A program made the position numbers and the translations under genes. From contig NC_003280.10 in assembly GCF_000002985.6 (NCBI RefSeq), positions 10,722,501 to 10,786,500 on the forward strand: a DNA stretch of 64,000 nt, given 5' to 3'. Shown in pieces: positions 11,305-23,400 of this stretch (its first letter is position 1; each line of letters starts with the position of its first letter). The notes beneath the pieces were generated by a model. The model saw only the letters and a program-made list of their open reading frames with translations. It was not told the origin of the DNA and did not search any database. Source of the DNA: Caenorhabditis elegans (lineage: Eukaryota; Nematoda; Chromadorea; Rhabditida; Rhabditidae).

Positions 11305-11435
11305 CGCGGCAAACGATTTTTTCCGGCAAATCGGCAAATTGGCAAGAATTAAAATTTCCGGCAAGTCGACAAACCGGCAATTTGTCGATTTGCCTAATTT
11401 GTCAACAAACAAATTTACCAAACGGCAATTGCCGC
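11305..11435. repeat. CGGCAAAT-type repeat block
   Basis: Degenerate direct and inverted iterations of CGGCAAATTGGCAA / TTGCCGATTTGCC. Plus-orientation units lie at 11325-11385 and complementary units at 11380-11435, giving a foldback. It resembles the interspersed CGGCAAA repeats common in C. elegans. Confidence 0.7.
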
Positions 11436-14400
11436 CGGCCCTTGTCCAATAGCCGTTGAACTTCAAAATGTTTCTAAGTATTAAAAACAAAACTCTTTAG
11501 GATCACTATAATAAACACTACCTATAAACACTACCTAGCCAAGCATTACAACTTGAATATTAGTTTCAGAATACACTGAATTTTGAATCAGAAGTCCTTA
11601 CTAGACGGTTCCTCAGAGATTTCCGATTAAGCTGTGATTCACATTAGTATTACAATTCAAGTATGCAAAGTTTTGATACTCTTGTTATTACTCAGAAAAA
11701 TAAGAGAGGAAGCATTCATTTCCATCGGAATTTACCCGGAAACCGTAGGTGTCTGGAGTCTGGAAATTGAGTTGACAGAAAGTATTGTCACTAAAGTTTT
11801 AGTACCTTCCCGTGAGTGTAATTAATAAAACGAAATTGCATTATATTTTTCAATTGAGAGTACTTGGAACGGATGTGATCTGGGGGAGAATGAGCAGAAA
11901 ACATGCCCCGCAATTTTGAATTGCAATAAAATATGCAGTTTCCGATCAATAAAACATCAATGATTTTTTAATTTCAAAAACGCGGAACAAAAATATGGAA
12001 TTAACCTTTTGAATTTGAATTCCAAAAAAAAATCCGAAACTTTGTGTGAAGATCACATGGGGATTATTTCTAATCTTGATCTCAGGGATCCCCATTTGAA
12101 AATTTATAACGAAAGAAAAAAGTCGCTGCTAACCCGAATGAGGATTACAAGCACTTGCATTTGAATAGGTACAATTAAAGTATAAGAAGAAAAAGTGAGC
12201 TCTGAGCTCTCATTCTGAGTGTGCTCCGTTTCGGTCGGCTGAACTCATGAACATGGAAATTTGCTGATATTTTTTTTGGTTGAGCAACAGTGAGCAAGCG
12301 ACAAAGGTGAGTCAACGCTCAAGTAGCTAATTGAGTTTTTAATCAGTGTCACGGGTTAGAGCAACAGAGAGAGAGAGTGAAAACGTTGGAGAACAGGTGG
12401 AATTCATTTTCCGATATTTTTCAGCTTTTATGTGGTAAGTTGAGTTAGGATAAGGTGATCAGGTATTGAAGTGAGTAAAATAATCAAAGAACTTTTTTTG
12501 ACATGGAAGAGGGAATGGTTGTTGGAAGTTTTTTTTATCCCAAAACTGTTTAATATTTTCAGAAGTTTTTTTTAACTTTTAGTCATCCGCATTTTTCCGA
12601 AAATGTTTTGAATTTTAAGCCTAAAATTATAAGTTTTCAATTATCAAAAATAATTGGAAAATGTGAAGGTGTGGTGATCACTTATAACAGCAGATTAGAT
12701 ACAAACTCTGGCTTGGAATGTTTGAAAGAAGGATTTTGAATTGCAACCATTATAAAAATGAAAACATTGAAATTATAGAAAAGAGCTTAAAATAAGAATA
12801 GATTTAAATTTCCAATAATTTTGTGAAAAGTCTTCAACACTTTGCCCAGTTATTTTTACTGTAAGGGAGATTCTAAAGTACTGCCAAGAAGTTGCGAATT
12901 TCACTATTCGTTTTTTTTTGAATTTATCAGGGTACTGTATAAAACTGTCAGAAGCTTTTAGACGATAAATTTTGGTAAGAAGTTGCAAAAGTAGTTGCAA
13001 CCAAATATTGAGATAAACCCGAGTCGGCATCACTTTTGTAAGTTTATGACATTACTCATCCACATTCTTTCTGATAGTAACTGGGAAACTTTTAAGAAAT
13101 TATTTACAGGATATTTTCTACTTATTTGAAATGAAAATTCGTGACTTTTGCGCTAACCAGACCTGGTCTGGGAGAACCGATTTTTCTAAAACCATCCTAT
13201 CTGAATTATGACAAATATAATTGCTCTACCAGAACCCCAGTTTATACTTTATTCAAACTTAATTTATACTTATCAATTGGCATTTTCGCCGATTCAATTT
13301 CAAACAAGTTTGGCTAAAAGAGAGCAAGATGACAGAAGTATGTGAGTTTGATGTGGGCAGAGGAACAGGTGATTTTTTGAAAAAAGAGGAAAGATGGAAA
13401 TAGAAAATGCCGTACGAAAAAAGTTAATTCACATTCTTCGTTTTTCGGAAATCCAAAACCTGAATTACATTCACACGGAGGCTCGTTTCTTTCGGTGTCT
13501 TCTGCTTCTGACAACACAGAGTCTCCTTGACAACGATTCGTGGCTCAAATGGAGTGAGAATTCGAAGAAAAGGTAGTAGAAGGGAATAGAAAGAGGAAAG
13601 GGATTCAGAAAAAATTGTTCGAAGAATTGTTCTGTCTTAAATTAACGGGGGAAAACAGGATCTGTTTACACGCTACAATGAGAAGTTTTGTAGAATTATG
13701 TACATTCTGAAAGCAATAGAAATACAATTTTGAAATCAAGTGCTCGTGAAAAAGGAATATTCCAGATTAAATACAAATACAAAAATAAAAATCTAAAGTA
13801 TTCAAGTCAGGGAATTTTCGTACAAAACATGACAGTCCAATTTTTTCCTGGGAAGGAATAACAACATTTAAAGAGCGAATTGAAAATGAGAAAAATAATT
13901 GAAATTTTTTAGAAAAAGACTTTAAAAAAAGTGTGGTGCGTCAGAAAATCTTCAGATCAATTTCCCAAAAACCGAACTTAGGTACAAGAAAAAGCTAGAA
14001 AAAAAGGGTTAAAATTCAGCTATGTGCAATTTTTTTTTGAATTTTGGCAACTTTCAAAATTATCATACATTTTTTAAAAAGGAGTCAAATTTATATTTTG
14101 TGAAAAATTCGATTTTTTGCCGAATAAAAATTCTGAATGATTTTTTTTCCATGACACATCTAGTTTCAAACAATGTTAGCTTGTCTGATCTTCTTTTTTG
14201 AAATGAGACATATTTTTACGCATGTTAACCTCGAAATTATTAAAACTTTAAAAAAAGGAGCGGAAATGATTTTTCAAACTCCGCACAAGGTAAGATATAA
14301 GGCACAAACCAGTCGGAACTACAAAATTAACAAATTTTATATGGAAGAAAATTTTAACTTTTTGTTTTTATTTTTAACGTTTGACAGATAATATTTGCGA

Positions 14401-14712
14401 AAATCTGGTTAGAACAGAATTTTGGTAGCAGCTGACATTTTCTTAGATTATATTTCACTAATTTTAAATATATATTTGCAATTATTTACTGATTGTGAGA
14501 ACTTTCAAGTTGATTTAGAACAAGTAAAAAAAATTAAGAACTTCTAGACTGTAGGCATGCAAGTTTTTTAACGTCATTCTTACTCATCTCAGTTTGGAAA
14601 CCCCTTCTCTGATCATACTAAATAATTTATTTGAGATTGTTAGCAACAAAAAAGTCCCTAAAGTGATGACTATTGTGATTCATAATTATATAAATGTTCA
14701 ATATATCACGCG

Positions 14713-14748
14713 TTACCCTATGATCTCATGAAAATGATCAGAGGGTAA
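14713..14748. repeat. Short hairpin
   Basis: TTACCCTATGATCT pairs with TGATCAGAGGGTAA across an 8-base loop with one or two mismatches. No function is evident. Confidence 0.5.
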
Positions 14749-14814
14749 ATATGATTTATTCAAAAACAATGAAATATAATGTTAATTGGAGAGGTAAAGT
14801 TTGAGCCGGGAAGG

Positions 14815-14826
14815 TATAAATATAAA
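14815..14826 (+). promoter_or_regulatory. TATA-like box of the small PDZ gene
   Basis: TATAAATATAAA lies about 85 bp upstream of the ATG at 14902, on the coding strand. An acceptor-like ATTCCAG ends four bases before the ATG, so an SL leader is also possible. Confidence 0.4.
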
Positions 14827-14901
14827 GTTGAGAGTAATCATTTTCTGATGAAAGATTTTTACTATCAGTTTGGACCATAACTTTCTACGGATTCCAGAAC
14901 A

Positions 14902-15665
14902 ATGCGACGAATCACTTGCTGCTTTCCGGTAATTAATCGTTTTGTGGAAAAATAATTATTGAACATTAGGATTATTATTCAAAAATACTGCCCCTTTGCT
15001 TGACAATTTTTGAAACAATTTTCAAGTATAAAACATATAAAACATCCTAAAGAGCTTATGAAACATATTTAATAATACTACAGATAAAAATTCACCGAAG
15101 ACAACCACCTAGTCCACCATCAACTATCACATTGAGCAGTTATGAGTACAGTTCACTCGCTGTCGGAATCATTTCCGATTTGAAAGAAGAGGGTTGTGAT
15201 ACATTACTTGTCAAGCTTCAGAAGGTTTTCATCAACACTTCCATTATACTTTCATAGATTTTTCTCAGGATGCCAATCGGAAAATCGGAATGGGAGTCGG
15301 GGTAAGAGATCGTGGAATCCTCATAACCACTGTAGTACCTGGATCGGTTGCCGCTGAGAAATTGAAAGTTGGAGATCGTATTTTGGCGGTCAATGGACGT
15401 CCAATTTTGGATCAGGTAAGAATGATACAACAAATAGGAGACACAATAAAATTATCCAAAAACTGACTGAAATTGAAAAAATTTTCTAAGGGGGAAATTT
15501 GTGCAAGATGCGAGCAAGACTAACTAGTTTATATTTATAACAAACATTTAGATATCCGATATCTATATTTGTCACTTACTTCAGCGCTCGGTGGTGAAAT
15601 CGGTCAAAGCATCTGGTCAACGACTGTATCTTCAAATCGCCCGTCCTCACAAGGTACATAAATAA
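14902..15665 (+). CDS. Single-PDZ-domain protein, paralogue of the last PDZ of MPZ-1
   Basis: Four exons: 14902-14928, 15084-15224, 15269-15415 and 15585-15665, total 131 codons, all introns in phase 0. After a 9-residue first exon and a Ser/Thr/Pro-rich segment, residues about 45-125 form one PDZ domain. The carboxylate-binding loop is RKIGMGVG, followed by RGILITTVVPGSVAAEKLK and GDRILAVNG. The protein and both intron positions flanking the third exon match the minus-strand exons 17493-16775 of mpz-1, for example SLAxxIIxDLKEEGxDTLLVxL and KLKVGDRILAVN. It is therefore an inverted partial duplicate of the mpz-1 3' end. PDZ domains bind C-terminal peptides; with no other domain it could act as a small adaptor or compete with MPZ-1. 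The third-exon donor and last-exon acceptor are intact, so it looks functional. The end assumes read-through to TAA at 15663-15665. Confidence 0.82.
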
Positions 15666-16774
15666 TGGTCCCTATATTTTAATTATTGCGCTACGAACAG
15701 TTTCTTTTTATCTTCTAATTATTTGAAATCGTATATTTCTTCCCAAAAATTATTTTCCAAAAGGCTAATTTCAGCAAAAAGCCTCAACCAACCTCATCAA
15801 CTTTTTTTGGCATTACCAAAGTTTCTAAAATTTGTTGAAGTTTGCTGCAAGAAATTGATAAGATACAATAATTATTTCCCCAACGAACCCTTTATCTGTA
15901 CCAAAATTCAAATCTCGCATTGTAACGGAATGCACTTACTTACTGTTGTAGATTTTATCCGTCAAAAAATCTATTTTGCTAGCAATTTCACCTCCTCACA
16001 CACGCTATAACATTTTTTTTCCTGACTAACCTCAACAGTTTTATTGTAACGATCTTAAAAAATTATTGAACTTCCTGGTGGGAGGTTACTCGACTAATTG
16101 GAATATTTATGAAATATTAAAAAAAAACAATAAACACAAGAAAAACAGTTTATTATATACTATTCATGCGTGGGAAATTATCCAAAAATAAAACAATGAA
16201 AGATCCAAAATAAGGACTAAAAGATAGAACACTAAACTTAAGGAAATAATATCACCGCATACTTTGCAAATGGGTGTAAAACGACTAGATATTCAGCATG
16301 TTTGGAACGAATTGAATAGTTTTCAAAAAAAAAAACGGTAAAACTTCAAAAAGAAAAACATTTCAAAAAAGTACCCTGCAGAGTTTGACAGAAGAGGCGA
16401 GACATAATTGACTGCCTACAAAATGCATAAAATTGCTCGCCTATATTTCAAAAAAAAAAATTCAAAAAAAATTAAGAAAAAAATATGGAAACCTGAGTTG
16501 TGTTGAAAGTTGGGGGAGAGGATTCGAATCAAGAAAAAAACAAGGAAATAATTTTAAGGGGGAAGCGGTACGAATAACATTGAGCACTTTTGAAGGTAGG
16601 AATGCTAGAATATTATTAGAAGTTCGTCAGAAAATGAACGACGAATATGAAGGGAAAGAGTGTAAAACCCGGAAATCGAAACGAATTGAGTGTTTGATCA
16701 CCTACAAGACTAAAATATCACGTATGTTGTAACAGGGAGAAGTGTGTGAGAGAGGGTCTACAGTACTAGTCTTT
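15666..16774. other. Convergent 3' region between the small PDZ gene and mpz-1
   Basis: No supportable gene. A plus-strand AATAAA at 16129-16134 and a minus-strand AATAAA at 16149-16154 lie 20 bp apart and could serve the two converging transcripts. Confidence 0.55.
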
Positions 16775-17493
16775 TCATTGTTGAGGGATACTGTGTGGAC
16801 GGGCAATTTGAAGATACAGCCGTTGACCGGAGGCTTTGACAAATGTCACCGCGGAGAGCTGAAAATATTTGAAAGTTATTATTTTGAAAGTTATAATTTT
16901 TGTTTCTGGAAATTTTAAAGGTAGCGCCAAAAAATCATCATAGTAAAACGTTTGTTAGAAAAACTTTCATTGAAGTCAAAAAATGACAATTACTAAGATT
17001 TTGCCACTTAAAAAAATGCCCTCATTTCACAAAGTATTTTACGCAGCTCCGTATCACACCACCATGCTGTGGATCGCCACTCAGCCAATTTAACAAATTA
17101 GAACTAGCAGGGCTCAAGCTTGTCCCAATCTTTACTAATTTTCCAAATACAAATCTTACCTGATCAGAAACTGGAAGCGCATTGACCGCTAAAATCCGAT
17201 CTCCAACTTTCAATTTCTCAGCGGCAGCTGATCCAGGTTGTAGAGAAGTTACCAAAATTCCTCGTGATCTCTTTCCAATTCCCATGCCAAGTTGCTGATC
17301 AACAACCTAAAGAATACTTGAAATGGTATATTTTGAAGATGTCAATGAATACCTTTTTGAGCTCGACGAGCAACGTATCGCTGCCTTCTTCTTTCAGGTC
17401 ATGAATAATATCAATTGCAAGTGAATTGTTGTTATTGCTGCTCGAGGTAGTGGTTGTTGGTGTACGTGGTTGTTCTTCTTCTTGTACACTCAT
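16775..17493 (-). CDS. mpz-1: mpz-1 exons encoding PDZ10 and the C-terminus
   Basis: Exons 17493-17353, 17306-17160 and 16858-16775. The first begins exactly with ATG after AATATTTCAG and encodes a polyThr/polyAsn stretch, then SLAIDIIHDLKEEGSDTLL. PDZ10 has QQLGMGIG, RGILVTSLQPGSAAAEKLK, GDRILAVNALPVSDQ and RLYLQIARP, ending PHSIPQQ. C. elegans MPZ-1 PDZ10 is, as I recall, the SER-1 receptor binding site. These exons are duplicated in inverted orientation at 15084-15665. Confidence 0.9.
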
Positions 17494-20400
17494 CTGAAAT
17501 ATTAACTTGAAACAATTTGCGCAAAAACTTAAAATCATAGTTCTCGTCTTGCAGTAAGTAGAAACATAACAAACACATACATATTTTATGAGGTAGAAAA
17601 TTTCAAAAATCTTTCAAAGAAATACTTACAAAGTCACAACCCGAAGAAGGTTCTTCCGTGACCGGTGACAATCCAGCTGGTTCTTGTTGAGTCTCACAAC
17701 CTTCGGGAGACGTATGAGTGATAATTGGTCTCATTGGAGGTGCCGGTGGTGGAACATCGTTCCTCTCCTCCCTTGCACTTGTCGGACCTGGAATCGGCTC
17801 CACCACAACATTCGGCTCAGGTACTGATGTTGCAGGCGCTGATGTTACTGTCACACTTGCAGAAGTACTTGGCGTGGCGGCTGGACTGGATACAGCGACA
17901 GCCACGGGTCTAACGGGGTCATTATTATTTTCTGTTGTCTGAACAAAGATCCTCGATTAGAAATCAATTTTGGGAAACATGGGGTTGCCAAAGATAAAAG
18001 TGCTGGTGCCACGTGGTGTATTGTGGTGCAAAAATTGAAGATAAAATCAATAAAAATCATCCTGTTAGTATGGAGACCAGCACTTTGTCTATGGCGTTCG
18101 TAAGGTGTTTTTTGAGGTAAGCACGTGCAGAATCGGCCCGATAATCAAATGAAAAATAAAAATTTGAAAATTTAAAAATCGATGACGAATAAATAAAAAT
18201 TGGTTGGTTAGAAGTTGTGTTGCACATCCAGTTTCATTTTTAAAGGAAAATTTTCGAATTTACAAGCTCAATGTGACTTTCAAGATAAATTGCGCTTAAA
18301 AAAATAATTCTTTAGAATTAAAAGTTCATGCGACTTGCTAGAGTTACGGTTATTTTTAGGTGTAAGTTTTTTCTAGGTTTGAGCTTTTAAAAAACCAGGA
18401 AAAAACCTAAAGGTTTTCTACAAACAATTAAAATAATCGAAAATGATAATATGATCTACATGCGCCTATTTTTACATAGAATCTATATCAGAAATTAGGG
18501 AAAAATAGGAGAATTGAAAAATGAAAACTGAATGTACTGAATGAGAATGCAACTAGGTGAAATAAATAAAATAAAAATCGGTGAAAATTGGTTGCTATGG
18601 CCTGCCATTCGACACTGTGCTTACCTTTCTACCAACCCTTGGAGTCGTCGCCGATTTTGCTAGCGCCTGTGTTGCAGCGTGAACTCGATTTGCTGTTTCT
18701 GTGATCTTCCAACGGCCGAGCTGAAGATATTTTTTGGATTAGTCAGGGGATTTCGATGTGAGTTTTATGAGAGCAGTAGTATAATAATTTAGGGTTTTGA
18801 AGAGTTTCCTCGAAAATTCTTCAAGCCGGTTTTGATTATCAGAGCCAAAAAAAGTCATAATTTTTTTTAATAAAAATTTTTAAGCTATGAACTTTTGGAC
18901 AGATTTAAAGTTAAAAAAAAAGTCTTTTTTATTCTGGTATAAAAAGGTGAACGTCCAAATTTTTTTCCAATTAAATAAACTAACACATCTACTCACCTTT
19001 AAATGCACTTTACCAGTAATCGTCTTAAGCATCGCCGCAACATCTTCTTGCATACATCCCCTCACATCTTTCCCATTGACTTCAAGAATTTGATCTCCAG
19101 TCATGAGACGTCCATCAGACTCCGCTAGTCCTCCCTTCACAATTTCACTGACATATACACCCGGTTCATTCTTTCTCCCGACAATTGAAATTCCGAGGCC
19201 TCTTCCTGTTTTCTTCACCAAATCAATTTCAAAAATGTTATAGATTTGAGTTGGATCCAGTAACGACAGCTGAAGATTCACATCTCGATATATTAACAGC
19301 CGAACTTTTGGCGGTGTCCTTCTCAAATATGCGATCGACTGGTCATGTGTGACACCTCGTAACGATGTTCCATTCACTTCTAGAACCTGATCTCCAGGCT
19401 TGAGCCGGCCGTCATGAGCAGCTGCTCCATCGGAATATACTTCGTGAATGACTACTGTACCAAGTACAGTATCTGCTCCACCGACAATCGACAGGCCTAG
19501 ACCTTTTCCATCTTTATCGATTTCGATCATCGTTTCCCGTCCATTCTCGATTGCTTGAGTACGTTCTTGGGAAAACGACTTCTTTCGGCTTAATTCTGAA
19601 AAAATAATAACTTGAATTTTCAGGTTTATATAGCCAAGGACCGAAAACAATGGCTTGCTGTGATCCGCAGGAATACCACGAATTCCTGAAGAACGGATCG
19701 TCTAAGTAAGTAAGTAAGTTTTTTAAACTGTGCAGTTAAATTGGCATTAACCTGCAGTAGCGATTTTTTTTTCAATTTTTTGCTAATTTCAAAATTTCAA
19801 AATATTATAAAAAAATTAAATATCAAATATCAAAAATGAAAAACCAAAGAGCTGGATAATTTCTGTTTATGTCGACAAATTGGGTGTTATTGCTCTCATT
19901 TTGAAAATTTTTAGAAATTTACCAAAAATCGCATAGTCGTACATCAACTTTATCCGTTTTTCACAAATAAAAAAAATAATTCAATACCTTCTTGATTTGG
20001 AGCAGCATTCTCAATGCCTTCTGTAGTCGTTGGCATTTGTGGTGCTGTCGACTTCTGAAAAAAGGCACAATAAATAATGGGGGCACACAAAAAGCCAATG
20101 AGAGGTGCTCAAAAACAATAAGAGCACACATTAGAGAAAAGAAGAGTTCTGATGAATGAATAAGCAGGGAGGGGACGACGAAAAGTGGCTCTGGGCACTT
20201 GTCTCCAGAAGTCAAGAAAAGTGGTGGGGCCGTTACGCGTGAAGACGTCGCTTTCAATTTCCGCACGGGACCCCCAACCCCAACCACACACACATGTTGT
20301 CAATCAAAAACAAAAACCCAACAACATGTGCTTTCGAGTGCTTATTTTCTGATTTTCAGGGAGATAAATGGGCATCGAAAATTTAAACAAGTTTAGGTTG

Positions 20401-23400
20401 TAGACTCAAATCGGTCTATTGCATCATGTTGTTCCTACATTTTTCAACGAAAATGTGTGAAAAATCACTTGGGTTATTTAAAAATAGCATTTATTTCAGC
20501 CCAAAAATTGAGAAAATGCTAAAAAAATGGCCTGAAAGTTTTGAACAGTCGATTTCCGAATTATCGAATTATCAAGCTTTGTTTTTCGGCAATTGATAAC
20601 TTTCAGATATCTTCTCAGCATTTTTTTTTCATATATTTCAGCTGATGTAATTTTTATTTTTGGGTAATCCAAGCGATGTTCTATATTTTGACGCTAATTT
20701 TCAATGAACGATGTTGAACCAACATGGTGCATCAGACCATTTTATAGAGCTCGTCCACCCCTGCCAGGATCTGTTATGGTATATTCTTATCTTCACAGTT
20801 TAGGGAACGGCATTTCATAAACTAATTTTACTATATAAAATTAACAAATATGTGAACTATAGTGATCCCTAAACTAGAGATCGTTGCGAGACCCATTCAG
20901 AAAACATAGTGCGCCTTTAAAGTGTAGTGCCAAATTTTCACGAAAATACAGTAACACCTCACGAATAGAATGGGATTATGATGTTGTGGTGCCAAACCAC
21001 AACATGAAATTACAGAAAATTCCCTACAAAGTGCAAATTAGGAGGTACACTAAGTGATGAGTGGTTGGAAAAAAGTTATCCTAACGATGAATGAGTACGA
21101 AGAAGGAGAAGAAGATGTGTGTATGTATCGGAAGGGTGAGTTGAAGCTTTCTCTCTCTCTCTCTCTCTTTCCACATTTTCCATCTTTGTGAGACAAGGCG
21201 GTCGTGGATGAAAATCGAGACGAGAGTAAGTGGGCGCTCTGTGTGTGTGTTGAGTTGAGTTGTTGCACACACACGGAGAGCCTACCCACCCCATACACAC
21301 AATCTCACATTCCTTCTTTCGGAGCAAAATGCAACTTGAAAAATGAAGAAGAAGAAGAAGAAGAAGAAGAAGAAGAAGCTGAAGACGACGATGAAGGAAA
21401 AAGAAGACATTGTGGGTACGGATGAGGGCCACGAAAAAAACGCGAAAAAAGTTGAGAATGTATCGAGTAAAAGGCGCGGAAAGAGCAAAAAAGGAAAAAA
21501 AAGAAGAAGCAGTTGATAAATGAACTTTCTATCTGCAGAATATAAAGATGACGACTCTTACTACGTGTACATTTCAATAGAGTGCAAATGATGATGGCAG
21601 AGAATGAAAAAAAAAAGATAAAAATAAATGGCTCATGGAGCTCAAGAAGTAAAAAACCCAGCGGAGAAGACGTTCTATCTAAGCAAACAATTGAAAAATT
21701 TGAAGGCTTCACATCAAGTGGTGGTTAAGATGGCGCCAAACATCGGACATTCCCTAGAGGGAAAGGGCCGTTCGGAAACAGGGGGAGCAGCCGACATCTC
21801 GTGGGGGTCATTGGGGTAATTTTTGGTCTGTTTTGCACATAAGTTACTGAAAATGGAAATCTTAAAATTAATTGAAATTACCAGAAAATTCGAAAACAAG
21901 ATAATGTTCTATTAAGCCAATCTGGATATCTGGCCAGAAAAAAAAAACTTAAACTTAATTTTCCAGATTCCCAAATTCCTGATTGTCATAACTACTATTT
22001 TTCGGTGAATTTAACGAATAATTAAGTTCTAGTATTTCAAAAACCGCCTAGAAAATTATTGGGTTAGTTGCCATGGCGATGGGTTGTTTTTGAAAACAAA
22101 AATATACGAAACAAGTAATTAAAAATTATTTTTTTCTTCTTTTTTTTTCAACTAAATTTTTTCATGAGGGCCTGAATGCGGAAGTGGAAGTAAATAGGCT
22201 TTGGATATAAAAGAGTATTAAAATATGAATAAGTTAATTTGAATGTAGGAGTTGAAGAGTTCAGAAACACAAAGAAAGTAAAGTAGGAAAACCTATAAAA
22301 ATAAATAGAAAAAGACACAACTTTTTCGTCGTTTTCTTATAAAAAAATATATAAAAAACTCCACAACGAATAAATCTGACGAATAGTGTGTGTATGTGTG
22401 TGTGTGTGTGGAAACGAATACAAGAGACAAATCTAAGAGATCATTGAGATGTTGGAGTCGGCGAGAGATAGGAAGCAAAAGCGGCTCTCGCGCCTTGTTT
22501 AAGCTTCGCCGCTGCGACGACGACGACTACACGCGAGCATATTTGAATACACGGAGAGAAATGAAGAAAGAGACAAGAGGAGAAGCAGGCGAAGGCGTTG
22601 ACGACGACGACGATGATGATGATGATGATGGAGCAGAAAACAGACGACGAGCGAAAAGTTGGCGCTGAGCACCCCGAAAACCTAGAAGAAAAAAGAGCAG
22701 AAAAGATAGATGGATACAGGGAAGAAAATTTTGAGAGAAACGATTAAGATTTTAAGATTGTCATGACTAAAGAATTAATGTGAGTTTGGGACTAAATGAA
22801 AATAAACAAAAATCTGGCAAATTTGAACTTTGAAAAAAAAATCCTAGATTTTTAGAATTTGGAAATCGTCTCGGAAAACATGGCCTCGGAAAATAAGGGC
22901 AATTAAAATAGGTTGCCGGATGATTTTTTTTTCGAAACTTTTATTGGAAATTTTTTTTTTGTCTGAGAAATTTTTCAATATAAAAAAAATTCTGGAAATT
23001 TAGGAAAATTTTTAGAAACTTTTAGGTATTCATAAAATGTTCCGAAAAATGTTTCCAAATTTGTCTGTAATTTTCTAGCATTTTCAGAAATTTTCAAGCT
23101 CAAAAAAATTATTTGGGCTTTTCCAATAATTTCTAGAAGCTTTTGGAAATATTCAGAAATCTATTGAAATTTGTCTGAAACTTTTTTTTTTGTATTTTTC
23201 CCGGGACCATCTTTTTTTGTTTAATTATTTTATTTTAGAAAAAACTGTCCCAAAAATTTCAGTCGAGCTGGCACAATTTTTCCGATAAAAAAACATTGGA
23301 AAAAATAGATGGAGTCAGCGAAAAAGTGGTTCTAACCAAGCGTGATGAAATCTTGGTATAAGGGACCACACAAAACATGTCTTTATTTTTCTGAAAACGG

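Larger units (their letters stand above)
9063..14814. other. Gene-free 5.8 kb between glb-12 and the small PDZ gene
   Basis: I see no frame with supporting splice signals or a recognisable protein. The stretch holds the glb-12 promoter side (about 9063-9900), much AT-rich sequence with runs of A and T, a G14 tract, a CGGCAAAT repeat block, and GA-rich sequence near 12360 and 13310-13600. An exon of an unknown gene around 13390-13560 cannot be excluded. Confidence 0.5.

Noticed and set aside
13314..13576. Possible exon in GA-rich sequence between glb-12 and the PDZ gene
   Set aside because: Short overlapping frames on both strands, no recognisable protein and no consistent splice partners.
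16500..16560. tRNA-like T-loop sequence GATTCGAATC
   Set aside because: No acceptor stem, anticodon arm or CCA-side pairing could be placed around it.
21076..21712. Long low-complexity open frames on the minus strand
   Set aside because: Translations of TTC/CTT and TC repeats with no domain or splice support.
22390..22668. Plus-strand frame rich in Asp
   Set aside because: Produced by GAC/GAT repeats inside an mpz-1 intron.
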